DNA of 64,000 nucleotides from Paenibacillus turpanensis (GTDB lineage Bacteria; Bacillota; Bacilli; Paenibacillales; YIM-B00363), in the NCBI RefSeq assembly GCF_011421635.1, contig NZ_WTLI01000018.1, forward strand, positions 61,705-125,704, in the 5' to 3' direction. This document shows, piece by piece, positions 45,653 through 55,124 of this stretch (position 1 is the first letter of the stretch; each line of letters starts with the position of its first letter). The translations under genes and the position numbers were made by a program. Below the pieces are notes generated by a model. It worked only from the letters and a program-made list of their open reading frames with translations, was not told the origin of the DNA and made no database searches.

Positions 45653-45834
45653 AATACAAATAAGTTGTACTATTTTTGAGTGGAGCTTGAAATACGACTC
45701 AACAATACAAATTATTTGTATACTTTAGCGTGATTCTTTGGGGGGAGGGCTCCGAGCGGGAAACAATACAAATTACTTGTATAAGTTCGAGCAAAATGGA
45801 GCTTTTTGAGCAAACAATACAAATAATTTGGTTT
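45653..45834. repeat. Four copies of a short palindrome, ATACAAATTATTTGTAT type
   Basis: Copies begin near 45653, 45704, 45765 and 45816, so spacing is 51, 61 and 51 bp. The central two are near-perfect palindromes (ATACAAA and TTTGTAT arms), the outer ones decayed. The last three copies are preceded by CAAC or AAAC and by a GGAGCTT or GGGCTCC word 20-25 bases earlier, so the true unit is about 51-61 bp. Spacers are otherwise different. Function is unknown. Confidence 0.65.
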
Positions 45835-45835
45835 A

Positions 45836-46084
45836 GTGGTGCTCTGGCTATCTCTTGCTAGGGATCTGTTTAAGATCTTCCGCAAAGACTACCCTGCTTG
45901 GTTGGGGGCTTCGAAACTTCTGGTAGATGGGGCGAGCACCGGATTTATATGGTTATGGGATACGTTTATCACCGGATGTGTTCAGTTTCTGAAAAATCGG
46001 GCTCGGTTCGGTATGGGCGATGACAAGAATGGTGTACCGTTCTCGAGTTCTCGGCGGGCATTTCATGTATCGGTTGACACCTAA
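45836..46084 (+). pseudogene. Short frame, possible gene remnant
   Basis: An 82-codon frame with a hydrophobic centre (STGFIWLWDTFITGCVQFLK) ends 40 bases before a terminator hairpin. There is no ribosome binding site and the start abuts the palindrome repeats. The family is not recognised. It may be the remnant of a decayed gene or a chance frame. Confidence 0.25.
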
Positions 46085-46121
46085 ATTGTTATGCGGGAAA
46101 GAAAATGGTTTGTTGAAATAT

Positions 46122-46168
46122 AAAGTCGGAGCCTATTCTTCCAAGGTGGGCTCTGACTTTTCTTTTTT
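46122..46168 (+). terminator. Terminator-like hairpin in the repeat region
   Basis: AAAGTCGGAGCC pairs with GGCTCTGACTTT and is followed by TCTTTTTT. The gene it serves is unclear; the nearest upstream frame is the remnant at 45836. Confidence 0.7.
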
Positions 46169-46957
46169 GGCGAATGTTCATAACTTGAATAGGTGTTCGT
46201 TATATGGCGAGGGGTTCAATAGCTGTATGAATGCGAGTTACTCGTTGGGACGGGTGTTCATTATTTGAGTATGTGTTCTTGATTGTGTCGAGGCGTTCAT
46301 TAGTTGAGTGAATGCGAGTTACTCGTTGGGACGGGTGTTCATTATTTGAGTATGTGTTCTTGATTGTGTCGAGGCGTTCATTAGTTGAGTGAATGCGAGT
46401 TACTCGTTGGGACGGGTGTTCATTATTTGAGTATGTGTTCTTGATTGTGTCGAGGCGTTCATTAGTTGAGTGAATGCGAGTTACTCGTTGGGACGGGTGT
46501 TCATTATTTGAGTATGTGTTCTTGATTGTGTCGAGGCGTTCATTAGTTGAGTGAATGCGAGTTACTCGTTGGGACGGGTGTTCATTATTTGAGTATGTGT
46601 TCTTGATTGTGTCGAGGCGTTCATTAGTTGAGTGAATGCGAGTTACTCGTTGGGACGGGTGTTCATTATTTGAGTATGTGTTCTTGATTGTGTCGAGGCG
46701 TTCATTAGTTGAGTGAATGCGAGTTACTCGTTGGGACGGGTGTTCATTATTTGAGTATGTGTTCTTGATTGTGTCGAGGCGTTCATTAGTTGAGTGAATG
46801 CGAGTTACTCGTTGGGACAGATGTTCATTACTTGAGTATGTGTTCGTCATTTGGCGAGGGTTCATTAGCTGTATGAATGAGTGTTACTCGTTGGGACGGA
46901 TGTTATTACTTGAGTGCTCGCCATCTGGACAGGTATTCATATTCAGTACCTAAAAGT
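46148..46957. repeat. 81-bp tandem repeat (minisatellite)
   Basis: Seven identical 81-bp units begin at 46229, 46310, 46391, 46472, 46553, 46634 and 46715. A diverged unit begins at 46796, and decayed copies flank both sides. Each unit looks like four related words of about 20 bases (GTGTTCATTATTTGAGTAT, GTGTTCTTGATTGTGTCGAG, GCGTTCATTAGTTGAGTGA, and one with CGAGTTACTCG). The minus strand is open for 221 codons because 81 is a multiple of three, but there is no RBS and no protein signature, so it is treated as non-coding. Confidence 0.92.
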
Positions 46958-47014
46958 GTTGATGTATCTAATTAAGTGTGCACCATGAATAGAATGCGAA
47001 AAAGCCCGCAGTAT

Positions 47015-47209
47015 TTATGGGTCAGAAGAAATATGAAATGTACGAAAGCCCAGTCTCCTCCACAGTAAATCGATCAGATCCGGGTCACCCTCCTCATCCC
47101 TTATTCCAACCACAAATTGTTCGGAAGAAGTCCCGTTCTCCACCATTCTCCGGCCCAAGACCACTTTCTGCGTTGAATTTACGCGCCGATTAAGATATGC
47201 TTGTAGCAA
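47015..47209 (-). CDS. Small open frame of unknown function
   Basis: A 64-codon frame, possible TTG start at 47209, with a protein-like sequence (VVLGRRMVENGTSSEQFVVG, DEEGDPDLIDLLWRRLGFRT). No convincing ribosome binding site is seen and no family is recognised. It lies between the minisatellite and the divergent ywiB gene. The composition looks more like a protein than random sequence, so it may be a short gene or a gene tail. Confidence 0.35.
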   Translation of the reverse strand: MLQAYLNRRVNSTQKVVLGRRMVENGTSSEQFVVGIRDEEGDPDLIDLLWRRLGFRTFHISSDP

Positions 47210-47242
47210 AATTTTTCTTTTCAAAAAAGGATTGAGCGCGGC

Positions 47243-47662
47243 ATGTCCATCCTGAAAAAACAAATCAAAATCCGCATCGAAGCCGATCATGGCGACGGAG
47301 GGCGGGTCGTACGGACCGTAAGAGGCGAATGGTACGGCAAGGAAGGTGCGGAATATATCCGCTATCACGAGCCGGAGCCGGACATGGGCAACACCACGGC
47401 CACCATTCGGCTGACGAATGAGGAAGTGCGGGTGATCCGGCACGGGGATTTTCGTTCGGAGCAGGCGTTTGCCGAGGGGCGCGCGGATACGGGGTATTTT
47501 GAGACTCCGCAGGGCCGCATGGTTATTGAAAACCGGACGCTCCGGTTCGACAACCGATCCGAGCAAGGGAACGGAACAGTGGAATGGAAGTACGAGATGA
47601 TTGCCGGCGGAGAAGCCGTTGGAACGTATACGTTAAAAATGACAATGCAGGAGGAAAAATAA
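47243..47662 (+). CDS. ywiB: DUF1934 family protein (YwiB)
   Basis: Small beta-barrel (calycin-like) protein of 139 aa with unknown function, found beside argS in Bacillales. Features: KKQIKIRIEADHGDGGRVVR at the start, EVRVIRHGDFRSEQAFAEGR, GYFETPQGRMVIENRTLRFD and a C-terminal strand GTYTLKMTMQEEK. The stop is 3 bases before the argS start, so both are cotranscribed. Cytosolic, no signal peptide. The RBS (AAAAGGATTG) is modest. Confidence 0.82.
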   Translation: MSILKKQIKIRIEADHGDGGRVVRTVRGEWYGKEGAEYIRYHEPEPDMGNTTATIRLTNEEVRVIRHGDFRSEQAFAEGRADTGYFETPQGRMVIENRTLRFDNRSEQGNGTVEWKYEMIAGGEAVGTYTLKMTMQEEK

Positions 47663-47665
47663 ACG

Positions 47666-49357
47666 ATGGCGCAGTATGTGCTGGAACAAGTGAAGCAAAA
47701 CCTGAAAGCGGAAATTGAAAATGCGCTGCACGCAGCGGGACTTTTAGAAGGAATTGAACCGGCAGCGGTGCCTGCGATTTTGCTCGATGTCCCAAGAGAA
47801 AAGGCGCACGGCGATTTTGCATCGAACATTGCCATGCAGCTGACGCGGCTTGCCAAGAAAAACCCGCGCCAGATCGCGGAAGCGATTGTGGAAAAGCTGG
47901 ACACTGCGAAGGCGAAGGTCAGTAAGGTAGAAATTGCGGGCCCGGGCTTTATTAACTTTCATATGGATAAAACGTACCTGCTCGACGTGATCGGACAAGC
48001 GCTTCAGCTCGGCGACAGCTACGGAAGCATTAACGACGGAGCGGGACAGCGCGTCCAAGTCGAGTTCGTCAGCGCGAACCCGACGGGCAGCCTGCATCTA
48101 GGCCACGCGCGCGGCGCGGCAGTCGGCGATGCGCTGTGCAGCCTGCTGTCGTTCGCGGGCTACGACGTGAGCCGCGAATACTACATAAACGACGCGGGCA
48201 ACCAAATCGCTAATCTCGCGCGTTCGCTTGAAGCGAGATACCTACAGGCGCTTGGCCGCGACGCGGAAATGCCGGAGGACGGCTACCACGGCCAAGATAT
48301 TATTGATTTCGCGGCGGAGCTCGCCAAGCAGGAGGGCGACCGCTTAACGACGTTGTCTGAAGAAGAGCGGTTCGCTTATTTCCGCCGTTACGGCCTCGAC
48401 AAGGAAATGGCGAAGCTGAAGCGGGATCTGGAACGGTTCCGCGTGAACTTTGACGTTTGGTACAGCGAGACCTCGCTCTACGAGAATGGCAAAGTTGTTG
48501 AAGCGTTGAACGAGCTTCGCGCTAAAGGCCATGTCTATGACGAGGAAGGCGCAGTATGGCTGCGCACCACTCCGCTTGGAGACGACAAGGACCGTGTGCT
48601 TGTCAAAAACGACGGCTCCTACACCTACCTGACGCCGGACATCGCATATCACCGCGATAAGTTCGAGCGAGGGTTTGATCGGCTGATCAACATCTGGGGA
48701 GCCGATCACCATGGCTACATTCCACGGATGAAGGCGGCGATGACCGCCCTTGGCTACGACGCCGAACGTCTGATGGTGCTCGTCGTGCAGATGGTCAGCC
48801 TGTTCCAGAACGGCGAAAAAGTAAAAATGTCCAAGCGTACGGGCAAAGCCGTGACGATGGAGGACCTCATGGACGAGGTCGGTATTGATGCGACCCGCTA
48901 TTTCTTCACGATGCGGGGACTCGACACGCATCTTGATTTTGATATGGACTTGGCCGTTTCCAAGTCCAATGAGAACCCGGTGTACTACGTGCAGTATGCG
49001 CACGCGCGCATCTGCAGCGTATTCCGCCAGGCGGAGGAGCAGGGCATTGCGATCCCGCAGAGCACCGACAACCTGCAGCTGTCGCTGCTTAACTCAGAAG
49101 CAACTTACGATCTGCTTCTGAAGCTGGGCCAGCTGCCGGAGGAAGTTCGCATCGCTGCAGGAGAACATGCGCCGCATCGCATGATCCGGTATGTATATGA
49201 ACTGGCGTCCCAGTTCCACAGCTATTACCGGGCGGAGCGCGTCATCACCGAAGACGCCGCCGCCACAGCTGCGCGCCTCGCCGTGCTTGGCGCGGTCAAA
49301 ACCGCCATCGCCAACGTGCTGCGCATCGTCGGCGTCAGCGCGCCGGAGCAAATGTAG
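47666..49357 (+). CDS. argS: Arginyl-tRNA synthetase
   Basis: Class I aminoacyl-tRNA synthetase of 563 aa charging tRNA-Arg. N-terminal Add-1 domain (about 1-100), catalytic Rossmann domain with the HIGH-type motif in [20 protein letters not shown] (about 133-152) and the KMSKR loop in [20 protein letters not shown], and the C-terminal DALR anticodon-binding domain (about 450-563). RBS GCAGGAGGAAAAAT. Its stop codon TAG forms part of the first unit of the 34-bp repeat that follows. Confidence 0.95.
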   Translation: MAQYVLEQVKQNLKAEIENALHAAGLLEGIEPAAVPAILLDVPREKAHGDFASNIAMQLTRLAKKNPRQIAEAIVEKLDTAKAKVSKVEIAGPGFINFHMDKTYLLDVIGQALQLGDSYGSINDGAGQRVQVEFVSANPTGSLHLGHARGAAVGDALCSLLSFAGYDVSREYYINDAGNQIANLARSLEARYLQALGRDAEMPEDGYHGQDIIDFAAELAKQEGDRLTTLSEEERFAYFRRYGLDKEMAKLKRDLERFRVNFDVWYSETSLYENGKVVEALNELRAKGHVYDEEGAVWLRTTPLGDDKDRVLVKNDGSYTYLTPDIAYHRDKFERGFDRLINIWGADHHGYIPRMKAAMTALGYDAERLMVLVVQMVSLFQNGEKVKMSKRTGKAVTMEDLMDEVGIDATRYFFTMRGLDTHLDFDMDLAVSKSNENPVYYVQYAHARICSVFRQAEEQGIAIPQSTDNLQLSLLNSEATYDLLLKLGQLPEEVRIAAGEHAPHRMIRYVYELASQFHSYYRAERVITEDAAATAARLAVLGAVKTAIANVLRIVGVSAPEQM

Positions 49358-49610
49358 CTCCGGCCCGCGCAAACACCCGCGCCGCCGCCAGCTCCGGCCC
49401 GCACCAACACCTGCGCCGCCGCCAGCTCCGGCCCGCGCAAACACCTGCGCCGCCGCCAGCTCCGGCCCGCGCAACACCTGCGCCGCCGCCAGCTCCGGCT
49501 CGCGCAAACACCCGCGCGCCGCCGCCAGCTCCGGCCCGCGCAAACACCCGCGCCGCCGCCAGCTCCGGCTCGCGCAAACACCCGCGCCGCCGGCAGCTCC
49601 GGCCGCGCGC
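49356..49610. repeat. 34-bp GC-rich tandem repeat filling the argS-protease gap
   Basis: Seven units start at 49356, 49390, 49424, 49458, 49491, 49527 and 49561 with a partial unit at 49595. The unit is AGCTCCGGCCCGCGCAAACA followed by CCCGCGCCGCCGCC, with small variants of 33-36 bp. The array begins in the argS stop codon and ends at the protease stop codon, so the whole gap between the two convergent genes is repeat. No terminator is visible. Confidence 0.9.
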
Positions 49611-50758
49611 TACCCCTTCCGCGCCACGCGCGGGCCGCTCGCCAGCTTCAGCAGGCGCGGCGCGTCAAGCCGCCCGGGTCCCCGCTTGCCGCGGCGGACC
49701 GGCTTGACGACCGCCCGCTTTAGCAGCGCGCGAATCTGCGCCGGCTTAAGCCCGGGCTTCGCCGCAAGCGTAAGCGCGATCATGCCCGACACATGCGCGG
49801 TCGCCATCGATGTGCCGCTCATGGCGTTATACTTGCCGCGCAGCCAAGTCGAATAAATCTTGTCGCCGGGAGCATACACGTCGACACCCTTACCGCGATT
49901 GCTGAATGAAGCAATGCGGTTTTTTTTGTCGGTGGCGCCGACGGCGATCGTGGAAGGAAAGCGGGCGGGGTAATCCAGCTCGGCTTTCTTGCCGTCGTTA
50001 CCCGACGACGTAATAATCAGCACCCCGGCCCGTTCGGCGCTCTGCACCGCGGCCAGCAAAGAATCGCTGCGTTTTTTCATGCCGAAGCTCATGTTAATAA
50101 TGTGCATGCCGTTACGCACACACCAGTCGATGCCGTGAATAATATCCGACACGTAGGCCGTACCGTTGTAATCAAAGGCTTTTACCGGGAAAATTTTCGC
50201 CATCGGGGCGATTCCGGTGATGCCGTCGTTATGCCCGCATGCCGCAATCGTCCCGGCAATGTGTGTGCCGTGTCCATTGTCGTCGATGGGCAAAATACGC
50301 GGGTTCAGCATATTGATGCCTCTAGAAAGCACCGGCTGTAAATCGGGATGCGAATAATCCACACCCGTATCGATCACCCCGATGCGGATGCCGGCTCCTT
50401 GGGAAATGGGCCAGACATAAGGGGCGCGTACCTGCTTTACGCCCCAAGGGATAAAGCTTTGCAGCTCTGCCTTGGCCAGGCTGTGCACCCGAATTTTCGG
50501 GTTCGCCTCCACATGAATGCTGCTGCCGAAAGCCTGCAAAATTCGCACGGAGCGAAGCGGGCATGCAATGCCTCGAATCAATGAAATGGGAAGAAGGGAG
50601 CTGGGGACCCCTTTCTCCTTTTTTAATTCACGAAGCTGCTTAACGAATCGTTTGTATAAAGCTGGATTCCGAAACCGGATAATATAGGACCTGTCGTCCT
50701 TCCGGGAGGTTTCGGCTTCCCGGAGCAGTCGATCGAGTAATTGATTTGTATTGATCAT
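49610..50758 (-). CDS. S8 family (subtilisin-like) serine peptidase
   Basis: Protease of 382 aa. An N-terminal part (about 1-115) resembles an inhibitor-type prodomain. The catalytic domain holds the triad: Asp in IRIGVIDTGVDYSHPD (about 141-156), His in DNGHGTHIAGTIAACGHN, and Ser in SGTSMATAHVSGMIA, with an oxyanion Asn in ITSSGNDG. No signal peptide is visible, so it may be intracellular or exported by another route. ATG 50758 is chosen with GGAGGTAAGGGC upstream. The C-terminus is basic and ends in the repeat array. Confidence 0.9.
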   Translation of the reverse strand: MINTNQLLDRLLREAETSRKDDRSYIIRFRNPALYKRFVKQLRELKKEKGVPSSLLPISLIRGIACPLRSVRILQAFGSSIHVEANPKIRVHSLAKAELQSFIPWGVKQVRAPYVWPISQGAGIRIGVIDTGVDYSHPDLQPVLSRGINMLNPRILPIDDNGHGTHIAGTIAACGHNDGITGIAPMAKIFPVKAFDYNGTAYVSDIIHGIDWCVRNGMHIINMSFGMKKRSDSLLAAVQSAERAGVLIITSSGNDGKKAELDYPARFPSTIAVGATDKKNRIASFSNRGKGVDVYAPGDKIYSTWLRGKYNAMSGTSMATAHVSGMIALTLAAKPGLKPAQIRALLKRAVVKPVRRGKRGPGRLDAPRLLKLASGPRVARKG

Positions 50759-51002
50759 GCCCTTACCTCCATAGCCGCATATCGTAGTGCATCGATTCCT
50801 CATCAAGCCCCAAACGCTATGCTCCATCGTATGAAGGGGAAAGGCGCTTCGCATAAGCCTTGTGCCCGTTTTCATATAATTAGGCGGCTTTGGGTGTCAA
50901 AGGGGAATTGTCGACATAGGATGGTAGGAGGGTTCTTAAGGGCTCTTCGAAAAAGGTACCGCGAAACGTGTGTAAACGCGTCCAGCGGGCGGATACAGTC
51001 AG

Positions 51003-51024
51003 GGCGGGGGGCGACCCCCGCTTT
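51003..51024 (+). terminator. Hairpin upstream of rpoE
   Basis: GCGGGGG and CCCCCGC form a perfect stem with a GCGA loop, followed by TTTTCCCGTTTT. It lies in the 384-base gap between the protease and rpoE. No gene directly upstream is recognised, so it may end a short RNA or a leader. The rest of this gap holds only a possible rpoE promoter (TTTACT at 51064, CATAAT at 51088). Confidence 0.5.
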
Positions 51025-51142
51025 TCCCGTTTTCATGCAGTTGCTTTTTTATAAAAAATAAGGTTTACTATAGGTTGATAATGGAAACATAATAGGTAGG
51101 AATCATCGTTGGTGCCGAAACTGCTGGAAGGGATGTGCCGTA

Positions 51143-51715
51143 GTGAGCAGCCTCGAATTATTGAATTTATCGAAAGAGGAAGCTAGAGAACTGCCAATGG
51201 TCGACTTGGCGTTCATGATTTTAAAGTTAAAGAATGAACCGATGTATTACCGCGACCTCATGCAGGAAGTGGCTAAAATTAAAGGGTTTGCCGAAGAAGA
51301 AATGCTGCGGGTGATTGCGCAGCTTTACACCGAGATTAACATCGACGGACGTTTTGCTTGCGTAGGGAACAACCTGTGGGGACTCATCCGCTGGTATCCG
51401 GTCGAGAAGGCCGACGAGAAGGGTGGCGCGCGTCCGCGTATTATCAACGACGTCGACGACGATCTGGACGACGAGGATCTTTACCAGGAAGAGGAAGAAG
51501 AAGATTATCTGGCTGAGGGAGAAGATTACGACACGATCGATGAGGATCGCGACGAAATCTTTGAGGAGGAAGAAGAAGCTGAAGAGGATATCGGAGAAAT
51601 CGACGAGGATGCTGACGACGACGAGGACTCGGATGACGAATTAGAAGGCGACTCGGATGATGATGAAGACGAGGAAGACGAAGGCGATTTTGACGATGAT
51701 GAAGACGATAAATAA
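51143..51715 (+). CDS. rpoE: RNA polymerase delta subunit
   Basis: Firmicutes-specific subunit that speeds RNA polymerase recycling and promoter selectivity. It has 190 aa: a folded N-terminal HARE-HTH type domain (about 1-90; PMVDLAFMILKLKNEPMYYR, FACVGNNLWGLIRWYP) and a long, almost entirely acidic Asp/Glu tail (about 105-190). GTG start with AAGGGATG upstream. Located directly before pyrG, as in Bacillus. It is followed by its own terminator. Confidence 0.95.
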   Translation: MSSLELLNLSKEEARELPMVDLAFMILKLKNEPMYYRDLMQEVAKIKGFAEEEMLRVIAQLYTEINIDGRFACVGNNLWGLIRWYPVEKADEKGGARPRIINDVDDDLDDEDLYQEEEEEDYLAEGEDYDTIDEDRDEIFEEEEEAEEDIGEIDEDADDDEDSDDELEGDSDDDEDEEDEGDFDDDEDDK

Positions 51716-51722
51716 GTGAGAA

Positions 51723-51751
51723 CCAACCCGTCCATAAGGGCGGGTTTTTTG
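51723..51751 (+). terminator. Terminator of rpoE
   Basis: AACCCGTCC pairs with GGGCGGGTT across ATAA, followed by TTTTT. It is directly followed by the pyrG promoter. Confidence 0.85.
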
Positions 51752-51752
51752 C

Positions 51753-51781
51753 TTGACAAGCTTTTATCATCAGAGTAGACT
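51753..51781 (+). promoter_or_regulatory. pyrG: Sigma-A promoter of pyrG
   Basis: TTGACA (51753-51758), 17-base spacer, TAGACT (51776-51781). A start site about 7-8 bases later would give a transcript beginning GGGC at 51789, the feature needed for CTP-dependent G-slippage at pyrG. Confidence 0.75.
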
Positions 51782-51818
51782 ATTGCATGGGCTTTACAAT
51801 ATATTTACCAAGAAAACC

Positions 51819-51860
51819 AAAGTGCCCCGAAGCTTTTCGGGGTCACTTTCTTTTTTTTAA
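51819..51860 (+). terminator. pyrG leader attenuator
   Basis: AAAGTGCCCCGA pairs with TCGGGGTCACTTT and is followed by eight T. It sits in the leader between the promoter and the pyrG start. By analogy with B. subtilis, poly-G added at a GGGC start under CTP shortage would pair with the CCCC strand and open the terminator. Confidence 0.78.
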
Positions 51861-51984
51861 TGAGAAAGTAAGCCGTTTTTTCATGGTTCTGCCGTTGTTT
51901 CGGCATCCTAATCAGGACGGTAGTTTTCGTATGGCAATGGGTTCGTTTCGTGCTCGGAATCAATTTTCTTAATGATAAAGCTGA

Positions 51985-53619
<1,635 letters not shown>

Positions 53620-53637
53620 TTATCATAAATTAGAAGG

Positions 53638-53679
53638 AATCCCCAGACGGGTAGCGAAGTTATAAAAAAACTGGGGATT
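53638..53679 (+). other. Leader hairpin between pyrG and spo0F
   Basis: AATCCCCAG (53638-53646) and CTGGGGATT (53671-53679) form a 9-bp stem with a 24-base loop, 12 bases before the spo0F start and immediately upstream of its RBS GGGAGTG. It lacks a T-tract and could affect mRNA stability or translation. Confidence 0.45.
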
Positions 53680-53691
53680 GGGAGTGTTTCG

Positions 53692-54078
53692 ATGACTGGG
53701 GATAAAGTGTTGATTGTTGATGACCAGAACGGGATTCGTGTTTTGCTCGTGGAAGTGTTCAGCAATGAAGGTTACCAAACGTTTCAAGCTTCGAACGGCA
53801 AGCTTGCGATCGACATTGTCCACCGCGAATCTCCGGATCTTGTCCTGCTTGATATGAAGATTCCAGGCATGGACGGATTAGAGATTTTGAAAAGCGTGAA
53901 GAGCATTAACCCGGATATCAAAGTGATTATGATGACGGCTTACGGCGAGCTGGATATGATTAAAGAGGCGACCGAAGCCGGGGCATTAATGCATTTTACC
54001 AAGCCTTTCGACATTGACGAGCTGCGGAATGCAGTAAATGACCAGCTTCGTCCGAACGGCGCTCCGAAGACAGCTTAG
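53692..54078 (+). CDS. spo0F: Sporulation phosphorelay response regulator Spo0F
   Basis: Single-domain receiver of 128 aa that carries phosphate from sporulation sensor kinases to Spo0B. The acidic pocket DD (residues 10-11), phosphorylated Asp54 in [13 protein letters not shown], Thr82 in [12 protein letters not shown] and Lys104 in [12 protein letters not shown] are present. Located between pyrG and fba, the place known from B. subtilis. RBS GGGAGTG. A terminator follows directly. Confidence 0.95.
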   Translation: MTGDKVLIVDDQNGIRVLLVEVFSNEGYQTFQASNGKLAIDIVHRESPDLVLLDMKIPGMDGLEILKSVKSINPDIKVIMMTAYGELDMIKEATEAGALMHFTKPFDIDELRNAVNDQLRPNGAPKTA

Positions 54079-54102
54079 AATCCTGAAAAGGATTCTTTTT
54101 TG
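54077..54102 (+). terminator. Terminator of spo0F
   Basis: AGAATCC pairs with GGATTCT across TGAAAA, followed by TTTTT; overlaps the stop codon. Confidence 0.87.
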
Positions 54103-54174
54103 TTTCATAAGGATTGTGGTATACTTGGTGGGTACGATTTACGGAAAATCTAATACATATTGGAGGAATCGGTC

Positions 54175-55029
54175 TTGGCACTGGTATCTATGAATGAGTT
54201 TTTGCCTAAGGCAAAAGCAAACAAATTCGCGGTCGGTCAATTCAACATGAATAACCTGGAGTTCGCGCAAGCGATCGTGGAAGCGGCGATGGAGGAGAAG
54301 TCTCCGTTTATCTACGGTGTCAGCGAAGGCGCTCTGAAGTACATGGGTATCGAGTTTACAGTAGCAATCGCAGAAGCGGCGGCGAAGAAATCCGGACTTC
54401 CGATTGCTTTGCACTTGGACCATGGCAGCAGCTTTGAAGTGGCAATGAAGTGTATTCGTGCGGGCTTTTCTTCCGTTATGTTCGACGGCTCCCACTATTC
54501 CTTTGAGGAAAACATCCGCTTGACGAAGGAAGTTGTGAAAGCAGCGCGTGCAATGGGCGTTTCCGTTGAAGGCGAGCTGGGCACAATCGGCGGCGTAGAA
54601 GACGATATCAGTGTTGATGAGTCTGATGCAAACTTGGCCAAGCCTGAAGAAGCTATCCGCTTCTACGAAGAAACTGGCGTAGACTGCCTTGCAATTGCTG
54701 TTGGTACAGCGCATGGTATGTATGCCGGCGAGCCGAACATCCGTTTCGACATCATTGAAGAAGTGTCCAAGGCGATCCCTGTACCGGTTGTACTTCACGG
54801 CGGTTCCGGCGTACCGGACGAAATGATCAAGAAGTCGATCCTGGCGGGCGTAGGCAAAATCAACGTAAATACGGAGAACCAAGTAGCTTGCACGGAAACG
54901 ATCCGTCAAGTGCTTGCGAAGGACGCGAAGGTATACGATCCGCGTAAATACCTTACTCCTGCAAGAGAAGCAATGAAGGCTGTTGTTCGCGAGAAGATCC
55001 AATTGTTCGGCAGCAGCAACCAAGCGTAA
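54175..55029 (+). CDS. fba: Class II fructose-1,6-bisphosphate aldolase
   Basis: Zinc-dependent glycolytic enzyme cleaving fructose 1,6-bisphosphate. It has 284 aa. Zn ligands and active-site motifs are visible: ALHLDHGSSFEVAMKCIRAG (His pair region with Asp), GELGTIGGVEDDI (Glu), AVGTAHGMYAGEPNI (His) and PVVLHGGSGVPDEMIKKSIL (His and glycine-rich loop). TTG 54175 with GGAGGAATCGGTC upstream gives the expected N-terminus MALVSMNEFLPKAK; a longer frame has no RBS. A terminator follows. Confidence 0.95.
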   Translation: MALVSMNEFLPKAKANKFAVGQFNMNNLEFAQAIVEAAMEEKSPFIYGVSEGALKYMGIEFTVAIAEAAAKKSGLPIALHLDHGSSFEVAMKCIRAGFSSVMFDGSHYSFEENIRLTKEVVKAARAMGVSVEGELGTIGGVEDDISVDESDANLAKPEEAIRFYEETGVDCLAIAVGTAHGMYAGEPNIRFDIIEEVSKAIPVPVVLHGGSGVPDEMIKKSILAGVGKINVNTENQVACTETIRQVLAKDAKVYDPRKYLTPAREAMKAVVREKIQLFGSSNQA

Positions 55030-55058
55030 TTATTTTCCTTAGACAGGAATTGTTGTCG

Positions 55059-55102
55059 GGATAGGCGCCTTCCTCGGGTGCCTTTCCCTTCTCTTCTTTT
55101 TT
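55059..55102 (+). terminator. Terminator of fba
   Basis: GGATAGGCGCC pairs with GGTGCCTTTCC (mismatches near the base), followed by a T-rich run ending TTTTTT. Confidence 0.7.
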
Positions 55103-55124
55103 GAGCATACCTAGGGGGAATACG

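Noticed and set aside
45653..45834. CRISPR array
   Set aside because: Only four imperfect palindromic copies of about 19 bases, unequal spacing, related spacers and no cas genes in the window.
46200..46865. 221-codon minus-strand frame of 27-residue repeats (RIHSTNERLDTIKNTYSNNE)
   Set aside because: It follows only from the 81-bp unit being a multiple of three. There is no RBS, no signal or domain, and units are identical at third positions too, with no sign of selection on the protein.
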